Shown: positions 24,801 to 32,814, counted from the first letter of the stretch. The stretch: DNA of 64,000 nt from Hymenobacter convexus (GCF_030580955.1 NZ_JAUQON010000011.1:124001-188000); one strand, 5' to 3'. Made by a program: numbers and translations. The notes: generated from the sequence alone by a model not told the origin.

Positions 24801-27355
24801 CGGCCAGCGGCGAGGCCATCAAGCTCTATTCCGGCCCCGTGGACCCCAAAACCAAGCTGGCGTCGGGCTATAATTTCAAGGGCACGGCCCTGCTGACGCC
24901 GCACAACGCGGGCGGCAGCGGCCGCCTCGATGGGCCGCAGTCGTTCATTAAGTCGCCGGAGTTCACCTTCAAAACCGACAGCTACTCTGGCCGCAAAGCC
25001 GCGCTCAGCGTGAAATCGGCCGAAACCAACAAGCCGGCTCTGACGGCCAACGACGTGGCGTTTGAGTACAACCTGCAGAAAGGCTACGCCGACTTCAAGC
25101 GCGAAGAAGGCAGCAAGGCCAGCATCGATTTGCCGTACTCGAAGTTTAAAACCACGCTGAGCGATGGACACTGGGACTTCAAAAAGAAGCAGGTGAAGCT
25201 GCGTGTGGCGGCCAATGCCGACTCCACGAAGTCGTACTTCTACTCCACCAACCCCGACCAGCAGGGCCTGAAGTTCAAAGCCGCCACGGCCACGTACGAC
25301 CTGGCCAAATACCGCATGCAGGTGGGCGGCGTGCCCTACATCGCCTCGGCCGACGCCTGGGTATACCCCGATTCGGGCAAGGTGAGTATTGGCGCCAACG
25401 GCAAGCTGCAGCGTTTCCGCAACGCCACCGTAGTGCTCGACTCGCTGGCCAAGTTCCACCGCCTAAGCAAGGGCGCCATCGAGGTGGTGTCGAAAACGAC
25501 CTTCACGGGTACGGCCGAGTACACCTTCAAAACCGCGCGCGACTCGGTGGCGTTGCGCTTCTCCAACTTCCAAGCCGACTCCGGCGCCGTGGCCGACGCT
25601 AAAAAAGGCGGCAAGGGCCTGCTCAGAAGCAAGCCCAAGCCCGCCGCCGACGGCGAAACGCCCGTGGGCCCGCCCACCGTGGCCACCGCCGTGGTGAACT
25701 CGAACAGCAAGTTTCAACTCACGCCGCGCATCGGCTACCGGGGCAACGTGCAGCTGAACTCGCAGCGGCGCGGCTTCGCCTTCGATGGCCAGGTGCAGCT
25801 GCAGTTCGGCAAAAACCGCGCGTCGGCCGAGTGGATTGCGGTGAAGGACTCCATCGACCCGAAGAACTTTAGCTTGAGTTTGCAGGACATCAAGGCCGAA
25901 GACGGCACACCGCTCGTGACGGGCCTGTTCATGTCGGACCAGAGCAACAAAGTGTACCCGCTCTACGCCGCCACGGTGCCCAATACCACCGATATCCCGA
26001 TTTTCAAGGTGGATGGCAAGCTGCGCTACGACGACAAAAAGGGCATCTACAGCATTTCGCGCCGCGACATGGACGACGTGAACGCCTACGAGGGCGCGGC
26101 CATGACCTACACCGACGAAACCAACTCGCTCAGCTTCCGCGGGCCGATGTCGTTCATCGGCACCAGTAAGGATTACAAGATGGTGGCCAGCGGCGTGGGC
26201 ACCGCCAACCCCGACAGCGCCCGCTACTCGGTGGATGCCCTGCTGGGCCTCGACATCAACATGCCGCCTAAGGCCATCGAGGCCATGGGCGCCGAACTGG
26301 CCCGCGTTACGAAAGGCTCGATGGAAGCCCAGGACGGCTCTACCAACGAGCTGTACAAGCTGGGCCAGTTCATCGGCGACAAGGGCGTGGAAGGCTACGC
26401 CAGTCACCGCGGCGCCGCCGACCCGCTTATCCGCCTTTCGCCCAAGCTGGCCCACACCATCGTGCTGAGCAAGGTGAACCTGCGCTGGAGCGAGAAGCGG
26501 CGCGCCTGGTACTCGGTGGGCCCCATCGGCTTGTCGGGAGTGGGCAAAACCGCCCTCAACGCCATGGTGGAGGGCCACGTGGAAATCCGCCGCGACAACT
26601 CGACCGACGTGGTAGAGGTGTACCTCGAACCCGAGCCCCAGACCTGGTTCTACCTGAAATACGCCAACAACCTGCTGCTGGCCAAGGCCTCCAGCGAGGC
26701 CTTCGACGGCGAAATCGGCGCCAAGCAAAAGGGCGACTACCAGACGGCCACCACCTACGGCGTATTCCTGGGCGAATTCTCCGACGTGGACAACTTCCGC
26801 TCGCACTTCCAGAAGGACTACCTGGGCAAAACCGGCAAGCTGGCCGCCCGTCCCGCCGCCCCGGCCCCCACCGGCAACTTCGACAACTTCGAGGATAAGA
26901 AGAAAAAGAAGAAGGGCAAGTCCGACGACCCCTTCGGCAGCGAAGACGCCAACGCCAACCCCGGCAGCGCGCCCGCCGAAGCGGCTGCCCCGGCTTCGAC
27001 CAAGAAAAAGAAGAAGAAGGAGAACGACCCCTTCGGCGATGGCGCCGTGGACGAGCCGGCTGCGGCTCCGGTGAAAGAGAAGACCAAGGAGAAAGCCGCC
27101 GAGCCCGCTGCCGCCGATGCCCCCGCCGCCGAGCCCAAGAAGGAAAAGGCCAAGGAAAAGGACAAAGCCGCCGACGCCATTCCCGCCGCCGACGCCCCGG
27201 CCACTGAACCCGAAGCCGACCCCGCCAAAGCCAAGAAAGAGGCCGAGCGCCAGGCCAAGGAAGCCGAAAAGCTGAAAAAGGAAGAAGAGAAAAAGAAGAA
27301 GGAAGAGGAGAAGCAAAAGAAGAAGAAAGCCGACGACCCGTTTGGGGACAGCTAA
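21806..27355 (+). CDS. Very large exported protein of unknown function with polybasic C-terminal tail
   Basis: I do not recognise the family. The product is 1849 residues with a signal peptide (LLLGGHSAAQAQT). Residues about 30-180 are helical. Residues about 195-300 are a Pro/Ala/Lys linker with a Trp/Gly patch (GWGDADDGWGAP). Residues about 330-1690 are a long run of short beta strands rich in FxGT, KFKA and DSV patterns, which suggests a stacked beta or beta-helical body. The last 150 residues alternate Ala/Pro/Glu stretches with lysine runs, each followed by DPFG (near 1707, 1740 and 1845). No membrane segment apart from the signal is evident. A periplasmic scaffold or outer-membrane biogenesis factor is only a guess. 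Confidence 0.85.
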   Translation: MNRYLIFTAWLSLLLGGHSAAQAQTKAAPPGTAPAPPRYQVGTLATDPAQYILDAQSMMAATRNAAAMASAARLKELWGSNRLTSSQQARIVALSQVMLAQHFRPRPHFESLFGAIVGGATKAKLSDAQMDQYLDVLGQTLQKEAPQETEKFITSTNRFFNGGYLYRTGFNSLRAVGGTVSFAYSPVAAPVSNLDFNTAPAPKEDPLPAAPKPVAKKPTAAKPAAKPAPKPAPKKKASSSGWDTADLWSSPSGGGWGDADDGWGAPVKKKTPAKKAVAKTAPATKASPAAKTPSASEVAAKAAAFETPTASFTPSATPYEDYQAPPARGAVLVIKDADLFMASAGDSVFVKKVSGTAVPNSNRFIGTGGQFVWSIKSNLVTADLAGFDFDMSKPEFTAQPVTLTYPAVLEAPVKGALSYKAVRRKPGATDNGYPRFISLTNDARIKSLGDNIQYRGGLSMAGGRVLSAALDGSLSNLTVSLDGKPKFKAASRAYVLGDSLITATRAAVTIYEGAKDSVTHPGAQLKYSKAKQQLKLSREEGLYKNTPYSDSYHQMEIRTQALTWNLRQPTINFEVLSSKNQQSADFESKEFFTNNRYQQLKSINRLHPLQMLVGYSQTHGDVKTINVSDLARDLQTSEDNMRSAASGLTRDGYVSWNPQTGEVTILPKGFHYVASARDKKDYDHLAIKSLSGSGRNATLNLNTNELLVRGVERFNFSDDSATVFVKPDSSIIRIGKNRNIDFSGTVVASAMRFKGREFKFDYDGFYVDMAKIDSIVIRSEAKDAKGKPNGKRADFALTNKGKTSSGRLFLNDPKNKSGRKKKPQYPSFDSKTGSNVFFGKQDVLGGAYDSTMVFDIPPFKLDSLNGISKSASGFDGTFRSGGILPDLKTKLTVQEDGSLGFTYDVPKDGFPLYKGRGRVYNKVKMDGKGLQADGTVTYQSGTFTSNSFVFYRDSVVAVGKTGAIAAKKTATADIPKMTLPTGYLMNWNVRQDSMYLATPASGEAIKLYSGPVDPKTKLASGYNFKGTALLTPHNAGGSGRLDGPQSFIKSPEFTFKTDSYSGRKAALSVKSAETNKPALTANDVAFEYNLQKGYADFKREEGSKASIDLPYSKFKTTLSDGHWDFKKKQVKLRVAANADSTKSYFYSTNPDQQGLKFKAATATYDLAKYRMQVGGVPYIASADAWVYPDSGKVSIGANGKLQRFRNATVVLDSLAKFHRLSKGAIEVVSKTTFTGTAEYTFKTARDSVALRFSNFQADSGAVADAKKGGKGLLRSKPKPAADGETPVGPPTVATAVVNSNSKFQLTPRIGYRGNVQLNSQRRGFAFDGQVQLQFGKNRASAEWIAVKDSIDPKNFSLSLQDIKAEDGTPLVTGLFMSDQSNKVYPLYAATVPNTTDIPIFKVDGKLRYDDKKGIYSISRRDMDDVNAYEGAAMTYTDETNSLSFRGPMSFIGTSKDYKMVASGVGTANPDSARYSVDALLGLDINMPPKAIEAMGAELARVTKGSMEAQDGSTNELYKLGQFIGDKGVEGYASHRGAADPLIRLSPKLAHTIVLSKVNLRWSEKRRAWYSVGPIGLSGVGKTALNAMVEGHVEIRRDNSTDVVEVYLEPEPQTWFYLKYANNLLLAKASSEAFDGEIGAKQKGDYQTATTYGVFLGEFSDVDNFRSHFQKDYLGKTGKLAARPAAPAPTGNFDNFEDKKKKKKGKSDDPFGSEDANANPGSAPAEAAAPASTKKKKKKENDPFGDGAVDEPAAAPVKEKTKEKAAEPAAADAPAAEPKKEKAKEKDKAADAIPAADAPATEPEADPAKAKKEAERQAKEAEKLKKEEEKKKKEEEKQKKKKADDPFGDS
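27274..27329 (+). other. Homopurine tract inside the large gene
   Basis: The coding strand is all purine from 27274 to 27313, and again from 27315 to 27329 after a single C. It encodes the Lys/Glu run of the tail. Such tracts can slip in replication or form triplex structures. The codons mix AAA and AAG, GAA and GAG, so it is not a simple repeat. Confidence 0.7.
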
Positions 27356-27360
27356 GCCTC

Positions 27361-27553
27361 GTTCTGACGTTCGCCTCACCCCCGGCCCCCTCTCCTCAGG
27401 GAGAAGGGGTGCCAAACGACTTAATGGAAACAGAAAGGTCTGCAATTGCGGACCTTTTCTGTTTCCATTCACTGCTACTCCTCTGCCGAAATATCGTCTG
27501 GCTCCCCCTCTCCCTGAGGAGAGGGGGCCGGGGGGTGAGGCGAACGTCAGAAC
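27361..27553. repeat. Long inverted repeat, family 3, with nested hairpin
   Basis: Outer arms 27361-27409 and 27503-27553 are near-complementary (GTTCTGACGTTCGCCTCACC against GGTGAGGCGAACGTCAGAAC, with internal CCCCCTCTCC palindromes). Inside, 27426-27440 pairs with 27451-27466 around TGCAATTGCG to give a second hairpin. It begins 6 bases after the stop of the large gene. The right arm recurs at about 62525-62580. It resembles a small non-autonomous mobile element that now also serves as a transcript end. Confidence 0.85.
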
Positions 27554-27560
27554 AAGCCCC

Positions 27561-27568
27561 TACTTTTA
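27561..27568 (+). promoter_or_regulatory. Candidate -7 promoter box for plsY
   Basis: TACTTTTA matches the Bacteroidota -7 pattern TAnnTTTG except for the last base. It lies between the repeat and the plsY ATG at 27576, which would give a very short leader. Confidence 0.4.
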
Positions 27569-27575
27569 TCCCCGC

Positions 27576-28223
27576 ATGAACTACCTCTACATCGCCCTCG
27601 CCCTTTTTGCCGCCTACCTGCTCGGTTCCATCCCTACGGCCCTGTGGGTAGGCCGCCGCTTCTTCAACCTGGCCGACATTCGGGAGCACGGCTCCGGCAA
27701 CGCCGGCGCCACCAACACCTTCCGGGTACTGGGGCCCAAGGCGGGCTCCTTTGTGTTGTTCGTTGATGCGCTAAAGGGCTTTGTGGCGGCGTTTTTTCTG
27801 CCGCAGTGGCTGGTGGGCGAGGGCGCCATTGCGCCCGAGCACGAGCTGTACTACCGGTTGGCCTGCGGTGCGCTGGCCGTGGTGGGGCACATCTACCCGG
27901 TGTTTGCGCAGTTTCGGGGCGGCAAGGGCGTGGCCACCATCCTGGGCATGATGCTGGGCGTGGCCCCGGCCACGGTGGGCGTGTGCATCCTCGTGTTCAT
28001 CGTGATGCTGCTGCTGTTCCGCTTCGTGAGCCTGGCTTCGATGACGGCCGGGGTGTGCTTCGCGCTGCTGCAATTGCTGCCCCAGTTCCGGCCGCAGCAG
28101 CCGTTTCTGGTGTGGGTGGGGTTTCTGCTGGCGGCGCTGCTCATCTACACCCACCGGGCCAATATCGGCCGGCTGCGCACCGGTACGGAAAGCCGCGTGC
28201 CGCTGCCGTGGGCGAAGAAGTAG
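27576..28223 (+). CDS. plsY: Glycerol-3-phosphate acyltransferase PlsY
   Basis: PlsY moves the acyl group from acyl-phosphate to glycerol 3-phosphate, the first step of phospholipid synthesis at the inner membrane. The protein is 215 residues with about five membrane segments. It has the conserved loops LGSIPTALWVGR, REHGSGNAGATNTFRVLG and FRGGKGVATILG. The frame is open further upstream through the repeat, but ATG 27576 gives the normal family N-terminus. Confidence 0.95.
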   Translation: MNYLYIALALFAAYLLGSIPTALWVGRRFFNLADIREHGSGNAGATNTFRVLGPKAGSFVLFVDALKGFVAAFFLPQWLVGEGAIAPEHELYYRLACGALAVVGHIYPVFAQFRGGKGVATILGMMLGVAPATVGVCILVFIVMLLLFRFVSLASMTAGVCFALLQLLPQFRPQQPFLVWVGFLLAALLIYTHRANIGRLRTGTESRVPLPWAKK

Positions 28224-28250
28224 GGGAGGGGCAGCACTCGTTAATTTCCA

Positions 28251-28616
28251 ATGGCTGTCATTAAAGTACCCGAAGTACATAAAGAGCCCTCCGGTAAGAG
28301 TGGCATCTTACTGGAAGCCCTTGCTTGGGTTTTGGAGAAAATGCTGCCGCTCAAAGCCAGCCCCGATTACGATGGGCGTATGCGAATGGTCAGCTACTGG
28401 CTGGTTGAGATAGACGAGGATGGGTACCCAATGCGCGAGGTTGGATTCACCGCGCAACATGAGCCCATTCTGTTTGCGCCAACCACTCGCAATTATGGCT
28501 TATGGACGGATTCCGACCGTGTTTTCTCTCGGGATGAGTTTGAAGAGCGGGCTAATTTCCCCTTCGATGCTATTTGGAACAAGCTGCTTAAGAATTCCAA
28601 GCAGGTGCCGCTGTAA
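28251..28616 (+). CDS. Hypothetical protein, 121 residues
   Basis: I do not recognise this protein. It is soluble, with no signal peptide, and has 121 residues with a mixed composition rich in Trp and acidic residues (YWLVEIDEDGYPMREVGF, NYGLWTDSD, FPFDAIWNKL). It follows plsY by 27 bases on the same strand. Codon use is less GC-rich than its neighbours, which may point to a later arrival. The shape suggests a small single-domain protein; no function is assigned. Confidence 0.65.
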   Translation: MAVIKVPEVHKEPSGKSGILLEALAWVLEKMLPLKASPDYDGRMRMVSYWLVEIDEDGYPMREVGFTAQHEPILFAPTTRNYGLWTDSDRVFSRDEFEERANFPFDAIWNKLLKNSKQVPL

Positions 28617-28728
28617 GTACAGCTGTGCTTTGAGCGGCATTCCGGCGAAGAGTTATTGAGCTGGCGCAGGCCGGCCATGGGAGAGACCTGAACCGTATAA
28701 GTAAGCTCCACCAATCACGCCTTGCCTT

Positions 28729-29319
28729 ATGCTACGTTCTGCCCTTTTGGCCGTGTGCGGCCTACTGCTGATGCGCCCGGCCACTGCTCAAACCTCTCCG
28801 CCACCCACAGCCAGCCGCTCGGTAGCGGCGCCCGTGGGCTACAACTGGCAGTTGCTGCCCGAAGTGAATGCGGCCGTGCTCAAGCCCTTCACCTGGAACT
28901 ACAAGGCCGAAGCCAGCCGCGACGCGCAAGCCTATTTCGTGACGCGGGAGAAGATTGTGGGCAACGGTCAGTTCCAAACCGGCTTGTCGCTGAATGTGGT
29001 GCGGCGCATCAGCGTTCGGTCTAAGCAGGCGGCTGATGCCTACGCCCGGGCCTTCAGCGCCCGCACCGGCCGCGGGGCAGGCATGCAGGTGCTGGGCCAG
29101 GAAACCAAGGCGCAAGGGCCGTTGCGCCTCTACGGCGTGCGCTACCGTGTGGCCAATGCGGGGGCCAACGCCAAAATCATCCAGCAGTGGGCCATTGCTA
29201 ACACCACCACCGACACCTTCTACCTGCTGCTCTTCGAAAGCCCCGAAAAAGACTGGCCGTTGGCCTGGAAATTCGGCGAGGAGATGATAAAGCAGCTGCG
29301 GCTCGATGCAAAAGTCTAG
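28729..29319 (+). CDS. Secreted hypothetical protein (paralog 1 of a pair)
   Basis: A 196-residue exported protein with signal peptide LLAVCGLLLMRPATAQ. The mature part contains YNWQLLPE, WNYKAEA, GQFQTGLSLNVVR and a C-terminal LFESPEKDWPLAWKFGEEM. The next gene shares these motifs in the same order, so the two are tandem duplicates. The pattern of alternating strands with a terminal helix suggests a small periplasmic domain. Function is unknown. It is first in a tight group of three. Confidence 0.75.
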   Translation: MLRSALLAVCGLLLMRPATAQTSPPPTASRSVAAPVGYNWQLLPEVNAAVLKPFTWNYKAEASRDAQAYFVTREKIVGNGQFQTGLSLNVVRRISVRSKQAADAYARAFSARTGRGAGMQVLGQETKAQGPLRLYGVRYRVANAGANAKIIQQWAIANTTTDTFYLLLFESPEKDWPLAWKFGEEMIKQLRLDAKV

Positions 29320-29339
29320 CGGGCGCTAGCTTCGCCGGC

Positions 29340-29918
29340 ATGTTTCGCTTTCTTCTCGTTTCGGTGGTGGCTTTGCTGCTGGTGCAGCCCGCCGCCGCCC
29401 AGCGCTACGACACCAAATTGGCCGCGCCGCCCACCGGGTTCCGCTGGCAGCCGCTGCCCGAAAGCAAGGCCGCTGCGTTGTTGCCCACCGGCTGGTACTA
29501 CCGGGCCGAGGCGCAGAAAGGTGGCGCTACCTACTACCTCACGCAGGAAGAAATAGGCGAGAGCGGCGAGTTCCAGACCGGCCTCTCGCTGCAGGTGGTG
29601 CGCAAGGCCAAAACCCAGACCCGGCGCCCCGCCCCCGAGTACGCTGAACTGCTAATGATGCGAACCGGTTTCGGCCGAGGTCAGCAGCAGCTGGAAAAAG
29701 CGTCCGCCGTCGAAGGCTCTTGGCGCAAATGGACCGTGCGCTACCGCGATGCCCCGCCCGACGCCGAGTCCCGCGTGGTGTATCAGTTGGCCCTGGCCAA
29801 TGCCAAAACCGACACGCTCTACCTACTCACCTTCGAGAGCCCCGAAAAAGACTGGGCCGAAGCCTGGAAGCTGGGCGAGGTGATGGTGCACGAACTGGTG
29901 CTGGATTCACGCTTATAA
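29340..29918 (+). CDS. Secreted hypothetical protein (paralog 2 of a pair)
   Basis: A 192-residue exported protein with signal peptide VALLLVQPAAAQ. It parallels the preceding gene: FRWQPLPE, WYYRAEA, GEFQTGLSLQVVR and LTFESPEKDWAEAWKLGE. It begins 20 bases after its paralog and ends 7 bases before the next gene, which supports a single transcript. No catalytic motif is evident. Confidence 0.75.
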   Translation: MFRFLLVSVVALLLVQPAAAQRYDTKLAAPPTGFRWQPLPESKAAALLPTGWYYRAEAQKGGATYYLTQEEIGESGEFQTGLSLQVVRKAKTQTRRPAPEYAELLMMRTGFGRGQQQLEKASAVEGSWRKWTVRYRDAPPDAESRVVYQLALANAKTDTLYLLTFESPEKDWAEAWKLGEVMVHELVLDSRL

Positions 29919-29925
29919 ACCGCCG

Positions 29926-30690
29926 ATGAAAACTCGATTTTTGCTCGCCTTCCTGCTTTGGGTCGCTCTGGGTGGCCCGGCGGCCCGTGCTCAGCCCACT
30001 ACCGCCCGCGCCGCCTTTGCTTCCGACGAGGCAGCGGCCCGGCACAAGGCTGCCTTCGCAGTAGCGGTGCGCAAGGCCGGCTTCAAACGACCCGCCGACG
30101 GCTACTACTACAAGTCCCGCATCGACGTGACCAAAGAAGCGGACCTGCGACGCGCCGGCATCGATTTGCGGGCCATGGAGCGGTTCATTCGCATCGACGG
30201 AGCGGCCCCCTACGAGGAGTCTTCCTTATTCGCTGACGTGGTGGTGCGCGGCACGGTGCTCCGTCTGGTCACCGATTCGAGTCGCAACGTATGCTACCAC
30301 TCCCGCTACACCATCCGGGTAGCCGAAACCTGGCAGGGACGGCCCGCCGATACCGTTGTGGTGCGCCTGGTGACCGGGCCGATTGGCGACGGCCTCGGCA
30401 TAACGTATGCCGGGGCGCCGCGCATCAAGGTTGGCGAAGACGCCATTTTCCACCTACGCTACGTTGATTTTGCCGCGGACGAGGAAACCAAAAAGCTAGG
30501 CTCTCCCTTCGGCACCAATAATGCCACCCCCGGCGACTTTCTGCTGATGCTAGCCTCGCCCGTGCAGGGCGAAGGCGTGCTGAGTAGCCACGACCAGCGC
30601 ACCGTGACCCCGCTGGCCGACCTGCGCCGTCGCCTTCGGAGCATTGCCGCCATCCTCGACAAGGAGCATTTCTACCAAAAAGAGTTTTGA
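29926..30690 (+). CDS. Secreted hypothetical protein, 254 residues
   Basis: An exported protein with signal peptide LLWVALGGPAARAQ. The middle part reads as a beta-rich domain: LFADVVVRGTVLRLV, YHSRYTIRVAETW, ADTVVVRLVTGP and AIFHLRYVDF. This pattern of an interaction or shielding domain is like that seen in secreted proteins that carry repeated beta sandwiches, but I cannot name a family. It closes the three-gene group. Confidence 0.7.
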   Translation: MKTRFLLAFLLWVALGGPAARAQPTTARAAFASDEAAARHKAAFAVAVRKAGFKRPADGYYYKSRIDVTKEADLRRAGIDLRAMERFIRIDGAAPYEESSLFADVVVRGTVLRLVTDSSRNVCYHSRYTIRVAETWQGRPADTVVVRLVTGPIGDGLGITYAGAPRIKVGEDAIFHLRYVDFAADEETKKLGSPFGTNNATPGDFLLMLASPVQGEGVLSSHDQRTVTPLADLRRRLRSIAAILDKEHFYQKEF

Positions 30691-30746
30691 GACGGCGGCC
30701 TGCTACTTTTACCTCCGCATTCCCAACCCCTAAAATTCCGCTCCGC

Positions 30747-32111
30747 ATGGCCAATTACCTCGCCGATAACCAAACCCGCTTCCTCGATGAGCTCATGGAC
30801 TGGCTCCGCATCCCGTCCGTGTCGGCCGACCCCAAGTTCCACGGCGACGTGCTGAATGCCGCCGATTTTCTCAAAACCCGCCTCGAAGAAGCCGGCGTGC
30901 AGAACGTCGAAATCTGCCCCACGGCCGGCAACCCCATTGTATACGGCGACTACATCGTGAGCTCCGAGGCCAAAACCGTCCTCGTGTACGGCCATTACGA
31001 CGTGCAGCCCGCCGACCCCTACGAGCTGTGGACTTCGCCGCCCTTCGAGCCGGTGATTAAGGACGAGAAAATCTACGCCCGCGGCGCCTGCGACGACAAA
31101 GGCCAGGTCTACATGCACGTCAAGGCCTTCGAGATGATGATGCGCGACGGCCAGGGCGGGGTGCCCTGCAACATCAAGTTCATGTTCGAGGGCGAGGAAG
31201 AAATTGGGTCCAACAACCTCGAAATCTTCGTGAAGGCCAACAAGGAGAAGCTGAAAGCCGACGTCATCCTCATCTCCGACACCGGCATTCTGGCCAACGA
31301 CGTGCCCAGCATCGAGGTGGGCCTGCGCGGCCTGAGCTACCACGAAGTGACCGTGACCGGCCCCAACCGCGACCTGCACTCCGGTCTCTACGGCGGCGCC
31401 GTGCAAAACCCCATCAATGCGCTGTGCGAGATGATTGCCAGCCTGCACGACGCCAACGGCCACATCACCATCCCCGGCTTCTACGACAACGTGGACGAGC
31501 TGAGCGCCGACGAGCGCGCCGAAATGGCCAAAGCCCCGTTCTCCGAAGAGGAGTTTAAGCAAAGCATTGGCCTGCCCGACAGCTACGGCGAGAAAGGATA
31601 CAGCAGCATGGAGCGCACCAGCATCCGCCCCACGCTCGACGTGAACGGCATCTGGGGCGGCTACACCGGCGAGGGTGCCAAAACCGTCATCGCCTCGCAG
31701 GCCCACGCCAAAATATCGATGCGCCTGGTGCCCCACCAGACTTCGGCCGAAATCACCGAGAAATTCCGGAAGCACTTCGAAAGCATCGCCCCGCAGGGCG
31801 TGACGGTGGAAGTGCGCCCCCACCACGGCGGCGAGCCCGTGGTGACGCCCACCAACTCGGTAGCCTACAAAGCCGCCGCCGACGCCATGGAAACTACCTT
31901 TGGCAAGCGCCCGGTGCCCACACGCGGCGGCGGCTCCATCCCCATTGTGGCCATGTTCAAGTCGGAGCTGGGCCTCGATACTGTCCTGCTCGGCTTCGGG
32001 CTCGACTCGGACGCCATTCACTCGCCCAACGAGCATTTCGGCGTGTTCAACTTCCTGAAGGGCATCGAAACCATCCCGCACTTCTACCGCAACTACGCGG
32101 CGGCCGAGTAA
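30747..32111 (+). CDS. M20-family dipeptidase
   Basis: A cytoplasmic zinc peptidase of 454 residues, probably cleaving dipeptides. The metal-binding and catalytic motifs are VYGHYDVQPADP (His83, Asp85), GACDDKGQ and EGEEEIGSNN, with the dimerisation domain between (HSGLYGGAVQNP). Near the C-terminus IHSPNEHFG supplies the last ligand. A TACTTTTA box at 30704-30711 may be its promoter. ATG 30747 is chosen because the upstream part of the frame is unlike the family. Confidence 0.92.
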   Translation: MANYLADNQTRFLDELMDWLRIPSVSADPKFHGDVLNAADFLKTRLEEAGVQNVEICPTAGNPIVYGDYIVSSEAKTVLVYGHYDVQPADPYELWTSPPFEPVIKDEKIYARGACDDKGQVYMHVKAFEMMMRDGQGGVPCNIKFMFEGEEEIGSNNLEIFVKANKEKLKADVILISDTGILANDVPSIEVGLRGLSYHEVTVTGPNRDLHSGLYGGAVQNPINALCEMIASLHDANGHITIPGFYDNVDELSADERAEMAKAPFSEEEFKQSIGLPDSYGEKGYSSMERTSIRPTLDVNGIWGGYTGEGAKTVIASQAHAKISMRLVPHQTSAEITEKFRKHFESIAPQGVTVEVRPHHGGEPVVTPTNSVAYKAAADAMETTFGKRPVPTRGGGSIPIVAMFKSELGLDTVLLGFGLDSDAIHSPNEHFGVFNFLKGIETIPHFYRNYAAAE

Positions 32112-32136
32112 GGCAAAAGCAGTCCATGATAAAACC

Positions 32137-32172
32137 AAAACGCCCGGCTTCTGCGCAGAAGCCGGGCGTTTT
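32137..32172. terminator. Bidirectional terminator between M20 peptidase and barrel gene 6
   Basis: AAAACGCCCGGCTTCTGC and its reverse complement form a 36-base perfect palindrome with A and T runs at the two ends. It lies between convergent genes and fits termination in both directions. Confidence 0.9.
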
Positions 32173-32193
32173 GCGTGGCGCGCATCAGGCGCG

Positions 32194-32814
32194 CTACTCG
32201 CCGCCAAATAAGTAGCCTGCCTGAAACTGGAAAACCGAATTGCGGCGTTGCGTGGTGTTGTAGGAGTTGGTGCCCAGGATACCGCCGTTGTAGCGCGCGC
32301 CCAGCTCCCAACGCTCGCGCAGCTGGTAGCCCACGCCCACCACAAAGCCCACATCGAGCCGGCGTAGCCCTTCGGTGCTGCTGTAAGTGGTGCTAACCGG
32401 CGTTGGAATGGAACTGGAGCTGCGCGTTTCGGTGCCTTTCGCGCTCAGCAGGTAGCCGGCCTGCGGGCCGGCCTCAGCAAAGAAGCTGCTCAGTTTCAGG
32501 CGTAGCAGCACGGGCAAGTCAAGATAATTGCTGCGAAACACGTAGCTGTATGTATAGCCGCCCGGCCCACTTCCCTCGAAGCGCTGGCCCTTTTGCGAAA
32601 ACAGCAGTTCCGGGTGCAGCGAGAGCTTTTCGCTCAGCATAGCATCGGCCATCAGCCCGGCCGTGGCGCCCACTTTGTTGCGCATGCCGGTAACGTCGAA
32701 GTCGGTCTGGCGGGCCAGGCTCACGCCCGCTTTCAGGCCGTAGCGAATGGTTTGGCCGCAAGCTGCGCCCGCCAGACTGAGAAGGGCGCCGAGGGAAAGG
32801 AGTGTTTTAAACAT
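32194..32814 (-). CDS. Outer-membrane beta-barrel protein, PorT-like (array member 6)
   Basis: A 206-residue protein with signal peptide LGALLSLAGAACGQ, then YGLKAGVSLARQ, LHPELLFSQKGQRF, YLDLPVLLRLKLSSFFAEAGPQAGYLL and a C-terminal YNGGILG with FQFQAGYLF. These are the repeated marks of small eight-strand barrels of the PorT / OMP_b-brl_2 type. It is the last of six tandem paralogs and the most divergent. ATG 32814 gives the signal peptide directly. Confidence 0.88.
   Translation of the reverse strand: MFKTLLSLGALLSLAGAACGQTIRYGLKAGVSLARQTDFDVTGMRNKVGATAGLMADAMLSEKLSLHPELLFSQKGQRFEGSGPGGYTYSYVFRSNYLDLPVLLRLKLSSFFAEAGPQAGYLLSAKGTETRSSSSIPTPVSTTYSSTEGLRRLDVGFVVGVGYQLRERWELGARYNGGILGTNSYNTTQRRNSVFQFQAGYLFGGE

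Noticed and set aside
25463..27472. Long - strand open frame (669 codons) opposite the large gene
   Set aside because: It is low-complexity Gly/Val/Leu/His-rich and lies fully antisense to a well-supported gene. It is the usual shadow frame of GC-rich DNA.
30672..32354. Open frame of 560 codons opposite the M20 dipeptidase
   Set aside because: The sense strand has clear M20 motifs; the antisense product is His/Val/Gly-rich with no domain.
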